Below, in pieces: positions 1 to 11,467 of a stretch of 64,000 bases of DNA. The notes beneath the pieces are model-generated. The model did no database searches, was not told the origin of the DNA, and worked only from the letters and a program-made list of their open reading frames with translations. Source of the stretch: Desmodesmus armatus (Eukaryota; Chlorophyta; Chlorophyceae; Sphaeropleales; Scenedesmaceae); contig VIIQ02000621.1 in the NCBI GenBank assembly GCA_007449985.2, positions 186,001-250,000 of the forward strand. Direction: 5' to 3'. The position numbers and the translations under genes are program-made. The number at the start of each line of letters is the position of its first letter. Within the stretch, counting starts at the first letter, position 1.

Positions 1-2576
1 AGGTCCTCAAGGAACACAGACCTTGGATGCAAGGCGCTGCAGCGACGAGGGTATGCTTGCACCCCGCTGTCAGCACAGGCCTGCATGCAGCCCACGGCTG
101 CGGCAGACTCCTGCATGCCATCCACTGCACTACCTGGGGACAGCGCACGCTCACCCCCTGTGATTTCTGCTGCAAGCGCAGCACCTTGAGCATCTGCCGC
201 GGCGCATGGCATGCTGCTCCAGACAGGCAAGCTGTCTGGGTCGTCCTTGCAGCCCCCTCGCGAGCTGCCATCTGTACGCCGGAAAGCAAGGTTGGTGTGA
301 ACTGCAGAAAGGTCCAAAGCAAGGCCCGTACAGGACAGCAAGGGCTGCATGCTGGGGCCCTGCTCAACCTGCTCTGCCCCACAGGCACTGAAGACAGGGT
401 TGCTCCAGCGCCGCATGTTGCCCTTGGGCGGCAGCGGGCTGCTGAACAGTGAGCCTGGCTGGCTTGCCGCTGCTGCCCCTGCCAGCGCAGCAGCTTGCAT
501 CGCCTGCCGCTCCTGCTGCAGCTGCTGGCTGAGCTGCAGCAGCGCCTGGGTAGCTGCCTGCAGCTGCTCAGCGCTGGCTGCATCGCTGTCCTGCAGCTGC
601 TGTTGCAGCCGCTGCAGCTGGCCCTGCCAGTCCTGCTGCAGGAGCCCTGCACCGCTGCTGCACAGGCTGTTTGCACTGCACGGCTCATGATTTGGCATCT
701 CCGCGAGCACTACTGGCACTGCTGCTGCAGCATCAGCACTGGCAGCAGCACCAACAGGGCCTGTGCTGGGTAGCTCTACTTCAGCTTTGGAGCTGGGTGC
801 TGCTTGCTCCTCGAAGCAGATGCCCTGCCAGGGACTTGGCAACTGCTGCTCCTGCGGCTCAGCTGCTGAGGCACAGGCTGTGCTGGGCCATGCAGCAGCA
901 GCTGCAAGACAGCTTGGGGCCGGAGCTGCACCAGGTGCACTGCTTGACACACCTGCGCAGCTGTCTGCTGCTCTCGGGCTGATGGGTGGGGGGCTGGGTG
1001 TGGCCATCCTGCTCAGCCTGCTTGACGGTCTGCATCTTGCAGGGCTGCCATCCCTTGGCTGTGACCCAGCTGTTCCCGCCATGCTGCTGCTGCCATCGCT
1101 ACTGGTGCTGGCGTAGGCCCGGCAATGCGTCATCAGGGCATCAAAGCAGCTGCTGATGTGGGGACAAGTGGCCTCCAGGTCGCAGCACTGCTGCTGCAGG
1201 GTTCCTGCAAGCTGTGTGCGTGCCTGCTGCATGAGCTCCATGGCCTGCAGGATCAGCACATTGCCATGTTGAATTTTGCGCAGCACCGGGCTAGATGTTG
1301 GTTACAAGAACAGGCACAACTGCTTCAAGCAGGGCATGCACACCATAGCTTGCACATTGCTGTACTGCATGCATGGCTGTGGGCCCCAACTACGAAGTCC
1401 AGCACAGTGATTTGTGACATCAGCCACTGTGCTGGGGTCCCAGCACAGTTGCAGGTGCATGCCGTGCACCCACACCGTGCTGGGCTGAGATACACATGCA
1501 GGCTGCATAGGTCAGCACGTACCTCATGCACTGCGCCACCATTCCAGCATGCATCTGACCCTGCCAGGCCCAGCAGGTCTGACACAGCCTTGTGCACAGC
1601 AGCTACGCCAGCACGGTCCCTTCGCAGGCCTGCCCAGCTTTGTCGCCATGCTGATTGTGCCTGTGAAGAAGTCACCACTGCCATGTTTCAGCCAGCAACC
1701 CATGTCCCATGGCACCCTGTTTTCTGAGACACCTTTGCTGCAAGCTGTGCGTGGCATAGACCTTCCGCTGCACCACACTGTGCTGGCATGTGCGGGGCGC
1801 ATTGTGCCAAGATGCTAGCAGCGCTCATGCTTACCTCCGCAGCAAGCTTGTGCTGGCCAGTGTTTGTACCCACAGAGAGGCTGCCCTGCAGCTGCTGCAT
1901 GCAGATGCTGGCCTTCTCAAGTGCTGAGGCACAGCTGCCCTTGCCTTCCTGCTGCAGTTGAAGCTCCGCCAAGCACATCAGCACATCGTCCAGGCCCGCC
2001 AAAACCTGCATGTGCAGGGCAACAGCAGCATGCCCAATGAGTTGCTGTGCAAGGGGCTTGTGTTGGTTTGCAGGTGATCTTAGCAGGGGCTGACAAAAGG
2101 ATGAGGAAAAGATAATAAAGGTAACAATTACACAGCTGCAGAGGCCAGCAACAAACTGTGCCCTGTCAGGCATGGTCTGTGTCATGTGGACAGCGCTAGC
2201 TGCTTGCACGCACCTGATCCAGGCCAGTTGCAGCTGCTTCTCCTACATCCTGTTCCAGGGTCACTCTGGCCTTGCCCAGAAGTTCTCCTGCTGCTGTCAA
2301 CACCTCGGCTTCATGCTGGCAGCGGTCCAGCAGCTCATCCAGGGCAGTACTGATGCCTACAGTACTGATGCCTTCTCCGCTGCTGCTTGCATCCGCTGCT
2401 GGACTTGCCTACAACAGTTGTCAAGATTCCATGAACGGTTGAAGGCGAGTTTGGGCATCTGATTGAGACACATAGCATATCGTAGGGGGCTCTTCACTGG
2501 AGAACAGCGACCACCTGATGCTCACCTGACTGCTTTGGACAGTGACTGCATCTGGGCCTGCTTGCACGGCCTCCAT
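1..2576 (-). CDS. Unknown coiled-coil protein, C-terminus off the window
   Basis: Product not recognised. Six exons can be chained entirely in phase 0: 2526..2576, 2214..2408, 1835..2089, 1523..1660, 1306..1389 and 1..1244 (continuing left of the window). Each is bounded by GT/AG signals, and the intron 1245..1305 is only 61 bp. The start ATG at 2574-2576 gives a protein beginning MEAVQAGPDAV; an in-frame TGA lies shortly upstream. The N-terminal part is helical and Leu/Ala/Gln-rich (for example LDELLDRCQHEAEVL). The last exon carries a Ser/Pro/Ala-rich linker, then a strong Gln/Leu coiled coil near 450-660, then a linker containing NMRRWSNPVF. No stop is reached before base 1, so at least 415 further codons are open. 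The long uninterrupted frame and heptad-like Leu spacing support coding. Function could be structural or cytoskeletal, but that is inference. Confidence 0.65.
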
Positions 2577-3101
2577 CTTTTCACAAAGTGTGTCTGATTG
2601 CAAACTTCACGCAATCATACTGTTGGCCAGCATTTTGGGCGAGGTCTCTCGGAACGAGCGAGAGAAGCTGGTCAACAGCATGGCCAGCTGTTCACTACAC
2701 TATCGTGCATATCACAATGCAAATACACCGCTTTCTCTAATTTCAAGAGAGTTGGGGAATGATGTACTGGGTCAGACCTGGCTGTAGCATCATGTGTTTC
2801 ATGTGGGGTTCGGGAGCGCAGCCACCCTGCTGCAGTCACCGTTGGACCCATTTTCAAAAAGACATCCACGGAGCCGTGGGCAACAGTGGTCGGTCTGGTG
2901 AAGGCGCTGATCGTTACCCAAACACCAATCTGCGCTGTGTCGCTCCACAGACCAATCTAAAAACACACCAAAAATGGACCCAGCCCCCGATGACTGCCAG
3001 CAGAATGAGCACACCATGTCTACCAGCACAGCACAGCACATGGCTATTCACTTTTCAACGTAGCTAAGCACATGGCCACAGAAGCAGTACAGGGACGACA
3101 A
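2577..3101. other. Intergenic: upstream of coiled-coil gene, downstream of ACLB
   Basis: No ORF here resembles a gene. Both flanking genes are on the minus strand, so this 525 bp should hold the promoter and 5' leader of the coiled-coil gene and the 3' UTR of ACLB. A short GC-rich imperfect palindrome lies at about 2644-2668. I see no clear TATA box. Confidence 0.4.
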
Positions 3102-6100
3102 TCACTTCATGTACAGCACATCCTCCCAAGGGTGCCTGTACAGCGGCTGCTGCAGGCGCTTCTGGTCCAGGCTGTGCCCGATCAGGCCGATGCTGCGCGC
3201 CAGCACAAACAGGCCGTTGAGGTAGCCCACAGCGATGATGTCATCCATCTCCTTCTGCGTGAAGCAGCCACTGCTCGACAACAGGTCCAGGAACAGCGCT
3301 GCACAGCACAAAACACATGCACACACACCACAAGTCAGGTGCCGACAACAGCACAGTACAGAGCAAAACGCACTTAGAGCACCCCAGTGGTTCCAGAATG
3401 GGTAAGGGGGCACGCCCACACGAGTGTGTGGTTGCTAGCAGCACGCAGCCTGCACCCCTCCCTGATCGTCAAGCCTGTTTGAAAGCAAGAGCCGCCTTTT
3501 TCACCCAGTGGCTCATCAGACCGTCAGACAGTGTGTGCCTGTGATGAACACGAAGATGACAAAGCCCCCCACCTGCAATGCAGCCGTCCACGTTGAGCAC
3601 CAGGTTGGCAGCCTTTGACAGCGTGTACTCCTCAACCTTGAGCGCATAGTCCAGGTGCTTGTGGCCAGGGAAGAACTGCACCACACAAAAACAACACCGG
3701 CCAGGCAACACAGATTATACAGCCACCACTGTATCTGCCTGACACCTTGTTCAGTGTCTGAGCCTGAACCAGCATGACTGTGAGCCCACTGCAGCACCAG
3801 TCATGGCTGTGGTGAGCACTGGGACTGGCAGTGGGTTCTGACCAACCCTTGCGCACCACCAATGTCTGCTACCTGCAAGCTAACATGCTGCATACAAGGG
3901 TGCTGCCTGCAAGCTGACATGCTGCATACAGTGGTGAAAAGAAACTGGCCTCAGGATCAGCTTTGCAAGCTTCTGGAGTCCCCCCCCCCCCCCCCCCGCG
4001 GGCAAGCAAATGCACCTACTGCACACCCACCTTGCGTGCATACTGCTGCAGCAGCTCCACACGTGCGTCCCTGTTGTCCTTGGACTTGATGCGGTGCCCA
4101 ATGCCTGACACGCGCTTGCCCTGCTTCTTCAGCCCCTCAACAAAGTCCACTGGGTCCAGCTGCTTCTCCACAGCACCCTTGAAGAACCTGCACACAACCA
4201 CATGCATGCGCTGACAATGCCACGTCATCAGCCAACTGGGCACGATAGATACTATGATGCATAGCATATGACAGCTCATGACATCTTAGACCCTGTCAAG
4301 CCAACAGCCTGCAGGTCAGCTCCGATCCCAAAACCCCTTGGGCCGGGACATCGCAAACAGTTGTGAGGCAGCTACACGCGAAATCCTTTGGAGCTGACAA
4401 GGCTCTGCCGCTGCAACTGCTGCTCCAACAAGCAGTGTGCGCACCGTGCCGCATCGTCGATGGCACCTCCAAAGCGAGGGCCAATCGTGAGCAGTCCGCT
4501 GACCAAGCAGCTGACCAGGTCCTTCCCTGCTCTGCTGGTGACGATGGCGTTGTGCGCACCCGACACGCAGGGGCCGTGGTCAGCACACAGCATGATGCAC
4601 CTGCACATGAGCAGCCACCCACACAGCTTACTTCTCAGCGGTGACAGCACACGATCAACGCACAACCACGATGTGGCTTGAATGTAACACCTGCACGCTC
4701 ACATGCCAGCTGGCTGACTGCTGTAGGGCTTCACAAGCCCTGCTTGCTCAAGGCTGAGAAGCTACAAAGCTCCAGAACCAGCCGTCACATTCACAAGACA
4801 CATCCTGTGACACGCTGGGATGCATGAGCCTTGTCTGTGTACATATAGATGAAGCAGACCACCAGTCAGACCACCATCTGATCCACGGCCATTCATGCTC
4901 ATTGGTAACAACCGGTGAGCATACGTCTCACGCCACTCACTCGCCGGTGGGAGTCCCCCCCCTCAACCCCCCCCCCCTCTCAAGGGTCAAACCAAAAAAA
5001 CTCACATCTCCATGAACTTGGTGGCATACTTGGGCAGCTTGCGCTTGAACCACAGCAGGCTGACCACATCAGCGATGCCGTAGTCTCCCTCAATCAGCTC
5101 ACTCATGGTCACACCTGGTCAAACACAACAGGAAAATCATGAAGAAAGGAAGGATGGGAGAGGCACACTTATTTGGCGACATGAACGCCAAGCGCAGCTG
5201 CACTTTGTGTCACGAGCGGAAGGTCAATTCTGTGCTGCGCAAGCCGTCCAACGTTCCAGTACAACGCACACGTCACTGCAAGCATCAGCATCAACAGCCA
5301 AGCCAGCTAGATAAGGTGCAGAGTGTAACTGACAGCTTGCCGGCCATACCTGCGTATGTTGGCTCATCTCCCCTGTCGTCGCAGATTGTGCTGACCACAT
5401 TGGTGGGCTTGCGCACCTGCAGCGCACAAAGACGCAAACATTTGCCATTGAGCCGAACTCGAGAGCGAGCGCGTCATGCTGCTGCATCTACAGTTGGACT
5501 CAGAAGCCAGGCCGACAATAGGGTGTCTGCCAACAGCCATATGGGCTTTGGCAGCCTCAAGCCCTTGCATCACAATGCAATCCTCTGCACCACCACGTGT
5601 GACAATGGATACCGGCACAAGCAGTCTGGGGGCCAACAGTATGGGAAACATCAGTCAATGACACCTTGATGTAAAGGGATATGCCAAGATTCATTGTGGT
5701 TTTCTCCCCTTTTACAGTTTTGCGATGGTTCCCCCGGGGGGGGGGGGGGGGCACCCTCTACCGGCTGGCCATGCACAACTCAGCTGAGTAAAGCCGACTC
5801 CCAGGGGCCGGAGGCAGAGCCTCACCAATAGGGACGCCTGCACTCCCTGTGTGTACACCCTGCCAGGAGGTGCACAGCGCAGGGACCAAACCAAGGCTTG
5901 GGAGTCAAACCCACACACCTCCTTGATATGCTACAGCACGCAGTCCTCACCTTCTTGAGCTTGACAGCTGTGGCCAGGTCCATGGGGATCTCAGGCACCT
6001 CAATGTCAGCCTGCGGCTTCAGCACACCCTCCTCCACAAGCCTACAGGATACACACACCACAGCAGCGCTCTTTTTCACGCTGCATCGCACCTGCGCTAT

Positions 6101-9100
6101 GATTGCATCAGACGAATGACGCTCTGCGGCTTCACAACCCCTATCAGTCTGACACAGTGAGGGAAGGCAACTTGCTGAACACACCAGCGTGCTGTCATGT
6201 TGCCAATACGACCAGGGGCCCCTCGCCATCCACTGTGTGACCAGGATCACAACACGTGACTGAAATTTGAGGGTGCAGTTCAACCATCACAAAGGCGCAA
6301 GTGGGTGCAAACTACACCAGGTTGACCAGGACATGGAGTACCGCACCCCCTACCTGTCGTAAGTCTGCTTGATGACGACCTCCAGGCCCTCAAAGCTGTC
6401 AGGCACAATGGCACCAGCAGCTGCCAGGGCAGCATTCTTAGCCTGTAAAAATTCAAGTGCAGCACGCTCTCTCGGCTCCCGCAGGGTCAGCATGTTGAGC
6501 TCTATGCATAGCCTTTCCCGGCACCCACTATGCAACATGTGCAGCATTTGATGCAGTAGACTGCTTTGTATATTACATGCAAGGCAACATGGACAGTATG
6601 CACGGTGCCGACTCCACATAGCCACACCGCACCATGCAAGTGCACGCTGCCCACGTGGCATGCCACTACCACACATGTTCATATGCATTCAGGACCAAGG
6701 CCTCTGCCGGCGTCCTTCATAGCAACACGCCACTTACGCACAGCAACAATCGCAGTGGCCTTATGGCAATTCAAAGCAGTGCGGTAACCACCTCACCCCC
6801 CTGCTGCGCGCTTTTGAGTAATCTGCAGGGCCTGCTGTGGGGTACCAATTTTGACAAGTGTCGTGAAACTGACTCTTGCCAGGCAATGCCAAGGCCTCGG
6901 CGCGTGGGCAGCTGTTTGGACAGGACCTGGCCACAAAGCCACCTGTGTAACCAGTGCCATGTCACTGCCCAGCAAGAATCACCTTCGTGACGCCCTTCAA
7001 AAGCAAGATCCCTACAGGAGGCCCAGCGCCTACCCACTTTTGCTTGCCAATACCAGTGCCGATATTGCAGGGGTCAACCCTATTTGCAACTCACGTCCAA
7101 CTCACATGTAATGACCAACAGCCATGCACTGACAACATGGGCCACAGCAACATGGTCCAAGCGCATTCTGATGCATCCTACGTATGTCACATGGTGTCCT
7201 GCCCGTGCTGCACTGGATTGTCGAGTGGTGTGTGGACAGGGAACCCTTCATTGACCTCAGTGGCACCTGTGCACTGTCACTCTCAGGTAATGTTCACCAA
7301 CTCAAAACCCGCTCAGCTGCCTTCTGAGCATCGACAGCGATAAATGATCACGTCAAATGATCATCACATACATGATCATCTGTCTGCAACAAGGACTTCA
7401 ACACTGGTAGAAATGTTGGAGACGCACCTGTGCACTGTCCCCCTCGCCGGTGCTGCGCGCTCCTGCATGGCCGAACTGGACCTCTGACTTGAACAGCTTG
7501 GCACAGGTGCCGCTCACCCATGCCACCACTGGCTTTGTGACCTTGCCTGCACACACCAGCAGGGCGCCACAGCAGGCATGCAAGCTTTTAGTCATGCTGG
7601 ACACAAACCCTAAGGGTTGAAGCTAGTCTACAGGGACTTGAGCAACCAGCTCCAGATACCAGGGATGCCAAAAGCTGCCCCTCTTGCTGTGAAGGCAGCC
7701 GTGATGCAGGAGAGCTTCAAAGGCCGGCACATATGCCGATCACTCAAGCACGCCATGACTGCTGGCAGGACTTGCCTTGTGACAAGACAACGTGGTACTG
7801 AAGTGGCAGCCGCTGAGGTAAGCTACCTCAGTGCAACCACCTCCACTGTCCACGCATGGATGATGTCAGTCAGTGAAAAATCATGCTGCTGCCCCCTCCT
7901 TCAGCACGCGAGTTGGTCAGTAAGTGAGTAAGTGAGAGAGTCAAGTGTCAGTGACAGCCCCTCACCTGTCTTGAGTGCGTTGACCAGGCTGTACTCGTCA
8001 GTGCCTCCCAGCTCCCCGAGAACCACAATCATCTTGATCTGTGGGATGTTCTGGTAGCGGATGCAGTGGTCACTCAGGGTGGAGCCGGGGAAGGTGTCAC
8101 CACCAATGGCAATGCCTGCAGACACACGCACACAATAAGCACACAGGCGATGACAAGAATAGGTCAGCAGCATTGGGATTTTGACATGTTGTCCAGAATT
8201 CAGCGTAGATACGGCCCGTGTGTGACACATGCCCATGCAAGCAGGACTGCGCTGTGATGTTTGTGGACCCAGGAATTGGGCAGGGGAGTTCCATATTGTG
8301 TGGCCAGTCGACCCTTTGTTTAGCAGTGAGTGCAGTGTTCTGCTGCTGTGCTACCAGCGTTTGGGTGCAATGGACACATTCGAAACATTTGAGACTGACT
8401 CCTGGCAGCTGTTCCTACCATCAACACAAACACCCAGAGGGTCCCCCACTACACCCACCCTCGTAGAGGCCATCTGTTGCGCGTGACAGCACGTTGTACA
8501 TTTCATTGCTCATGCCGCCTGACTTGCTCACAAAGCCAACTGAGCCCGGCCTGTAGAGCTTGCAGGCAATGATGTTGTCAAGGGTGCCGGCAGTGTCACC
8601 AATCTTGAAGGCACCGGCCTGCGGGGCAGCAGCCAAACATCAACAGCCACAGCATGCATCGTTCTTGGTGCTGAGCCAGTATGCGACTGCAAACAGGTGC
8701 AGGCAATGATGTTGTCCAGGGTGCCGGCAGTGTCACCGATCTTGAAGGCACCGGCCTGCGGGGTGCAATTCAGCACTGGCACCCACATCACACACACCAA
8801 GGAGTTAGCTCGTGGGTTCTGTCTGCGGCGTGTATGAGGACTCAAGAAAACAGACCCCAGGAACCATTGCCATGTTGACATGCACAGACACACCAATCCA
8901 CCCACCACTGCCACCAACAGCTGCAGGCAGGCCGGCAATTTGCGATTGGCTAGCTGGTGCGTGGCCGGGGGTCCGTGATGGTGGTACATGAGTCCGTTGA
9001 CATGTTGCCAACATGGCGCACGCGCGTGATAAGCATCACCATATTGTGCTGCTGGCATTGGTGATATGATAATTGCTGGTGTGACGGCTGTGCTGTTACA

Positions 9101-10356
9101 CTCACCTGCACGCCTCCCACTGTTGCTGGTCCGATGATGACCTTGTTGTTGGCGCGTGCGAATGCGATGAGGCGCTTGGTGTCCTTCTCAGGCACACCCT
9201 CAGCGATGACAGCCACCACACGCACTGTGGCAGTCTGCAGGGCCTCCATGGTGGACTCAGAGGCACTGCAGGCATGAACATGAACAGGGCATGAACATGA
9301 ACAAGGCATGAACATGAGTTTGGACGTGGACATGAACATGCATGATGTGGATGGCCGTCATACCAAGGTGGTCGGATGTGCCTTTGCAGACGGGCCTCCT
9401 GATGAGGATGCGTGTGCCAATGGCTGGGCTGGTAAGGCCGTGTCGAAGCTATGTGCAGAACTTCTGCCAAGTTGGAACGTTCGCAACACCGGCAGCTGGG
9501 GCACTGGTAGTGACATTCATGCTGGATAGCTGTGACAAGCTGCAAGGAAACTCTTCTGCCAGCAGAATGGTAGATGGCAACAGTGTGTTGATGTGTGCCG
9601 CCACTGCCCCTGGCAGTCACCTGCGGAAGGATGCGTAGTTCACAAACACGTCTGCCCTTGGGTGCTTCTTGGCCGCCTCTGTTGTGCTGCAAACAGGCAG
9701 AGGTCAGCACGAAGTGTGCAGGTCAGCAGACACACTAGTGTGCACATGAGTTGCGCCTCACATGCTGTTGCAGGAAAACCACCTCAACAAAGCAACAGCA
9801 GGTGCCTGCAACACCTGTGCAGCTGCATATGGGTCGGAAGCACAAGCCAAGCATGTCTGCTCCTGCCGCCTCACCTGCCATACACAGGGATGGCAATCTC
9901 CTCGTCACCAAAGAACACCTTTTGGAAGCCTCCATTGGACCCAGGTTGGACTATGCAGGCGACTGAGGGGGTTGAGCGGCCTGCAGATGGTCAGGTGGGG
10001 CAGTGACAAACGCAATTCCAGGCCTAGTCAACGCTGTGTGACAATCCTGTGTGTCTGAGGACCCAACTGCTTTGCCAGCGAGGCAGCACAGTGAAGCTGT
10101 TTATGAGTGCCACCCATGCAGTGGGTGGCTGGCAAATTGTTTCTGCAGCTTTCTCAGGAGGCACCTACCGCACAGGAAGTCGAAGTCCAGCATACGCTGC
10201 AAGTCGACACGACAGTAGATCTCGACATGATCAGCGAGCGTTCCAGTGAATGCCAGCAGAGCAGCCACCCCAGCTTACCTGAACAGGCTTTTCCTTCCAG
10301 TTATAGAATATGGACTGCGTTTCTTTGGAGAAAAGCTGGCCCAGCTCCATGTCCAT
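3102..10356 (-). CDS. ACLB: ATP-citrate lyase subunit B
   Basis: Catalytic subunit of the plant-type heteromeric ATP-citrate lyase, which cleaves citrate with ATP and CoA to oxaloacetate and cytosolic acetyl-CoA. Sixteen exons join without a frame break: 10279..10356, 10169..10196, 9875..9980, 9621..9686, 9106..9265, 8459..8618, 7966..8115, 7428..7546, 6354..6442, 5951..6041, 5350..5416, 5006..5114, 4445..4600, 4031..4187, 3573..3675, 3102..3298. They give 611 residues, close to the roughly 608 of plant ACLB. The N-terminus is [14 protein letters not shown]; an ATG one codon upstream is also in frame. The CoA-ligase part includes GPATVGG and [14 protein letters not shown]. The phospho-accepting histidine lies in QFGHAGA (about residue 276). 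The citrate-synthase-like part includes [12 protein letters not shown] and GIGHRIKS (His about 491). It ends [10 protein letters not shown], as in plants. The partner subunit ACLA is not in the window. Exon 2 is only 28 nt. Confidence 0.96.
3980..3997. repeat. Poly-C tract in ACLB intron
   Basis: An almost uninterrupted C run on the + strand (G run in the sense strand) lies about 35 nt inside the intron that follows ACLB exon 14. A comparable C-rich tract at 4958-4979 lies just downstream of the exon 12 donor. A G run on the + strand occupies about 5732-5750 in another ACLB intron. Such runs can form G-quadruplexes and are prone to length error in assemblies. Confidence 0.7.
8698..8763 (-). 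repeat. Partial duplicate of ACLB exon 6 with its 3' splice site
   Basis: About 65 bp here repeat the start of ACLB exon 6 (8554..8618), including the preceding acceptor CCCCGCAG. They differ at only a few bases and encode [19 protein letters not shown]. After that the copy diverges, so it cannot replace the full exon. It lies in the intron upstream of the true exon, in the same orientation. It is best read as a tandem duplication that left a decoy acceptor. Confidence 0.9.
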
Positions 10357-10359
10357 CAT

Positions 10360-11467
10360 CGTGCTGAGCTGACTTGTCAACCACCTGCTGTTCCTGCTGT
10401 TCTGTGCTCAGTGAGTCAGACCTGTTGATGCCACTGTACTGTACGCAGCACGTTCACAAGACACAGCCAATCCTGGAGGATGCCTTCCAAACCCTTGCCG
10501 GTTCGTTATGCCCTGTGACAAGCGTTGTAATAAGACAAGCGTGAGAAGGAAAGAGTGACTGTGCAATTCTGATTACCCTGCAATTTAGCCGAATTGGCTG
10601 TCTATGCTTAGAAGTATCTGTTCGCTGCCGCTATCTGACAGGGTGGGACCCTTCATATGGTCTCTGGTGGCTTAGGCTGCGGGCTTGAACTTTTGCAACT
10701 TGGTTGGGCTGTCAAACTGCGCTGTCGAGAAGACAAAGCGTCACAATGTGTGGCCCCACTGGAGACACGACAAACACACGGAGCCAACAACGAAATCAAG
10801 GACACAATTCAGCCTCTGACCGGCATTGGCCAACCCCGCAACATACACTCCACACACTGCCCACACACCATCACAGAGGGACTCTTGCACTATATAGTGC
10901 ATATACCAGACTGGCCAGTAAAAACCAAGCAAAAAGGTGAACATCCCCACATGAACTGCCGCCACAATGGCAGGCGCAGCAAGCCTTTCGGCAGCGCAAA
11001 CCGGAAGGAAGCTGGGGCTAACAGGATGGTTGCACTGCAGCACCACACTGATTCTCAGTGCAAAGTGTGACTGTACAACCCCCGGCACCCAGCCCCACAC
11101 CAAGCTCAGCAACACCTGCAACCCAACGACCATCACCCACTTGCAACAAAAGCACCTGTCAACCCAGTACACAGTCCCTGCTTCCAAGACATAGCGCAAA
11201 CACACAGCAGTGGGCCATGCCACACCGCCGCCACCCCCAAAATAAAACCTGCGGTCCAGATACCCCTGTCTATAAACAGATCTCTGACAAGCCGTTAGGA
11301 GCCTCAGCTATGAATGTGGCCCGTCCCACTGCCCTGCTGACGCCGCAAAACAATGTCACACCAACAAACCTTGGCGGCAGCAATCAAAGCGGCAACAACC
11401 AAGGCCTCCGCACCAACTACACTTCCAACAGCACAGCTCCCGTGGGAGGCTGTTGGACCACTGGCTG
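10360..11467. other. Intergenic between ERO1 3' end and ACLB 5' end
   Basis: About 1.1 kb with no supportable gene. Both neighbours are on the minus strand, so the part near 10.4-10.7 kb should carry the ACLB promoter and leader. The stretch from about 10.75 to 11.45 kb is CA-rich on the + strand, as expected for the ERO1 3' UTR. Confidence 0.4.
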
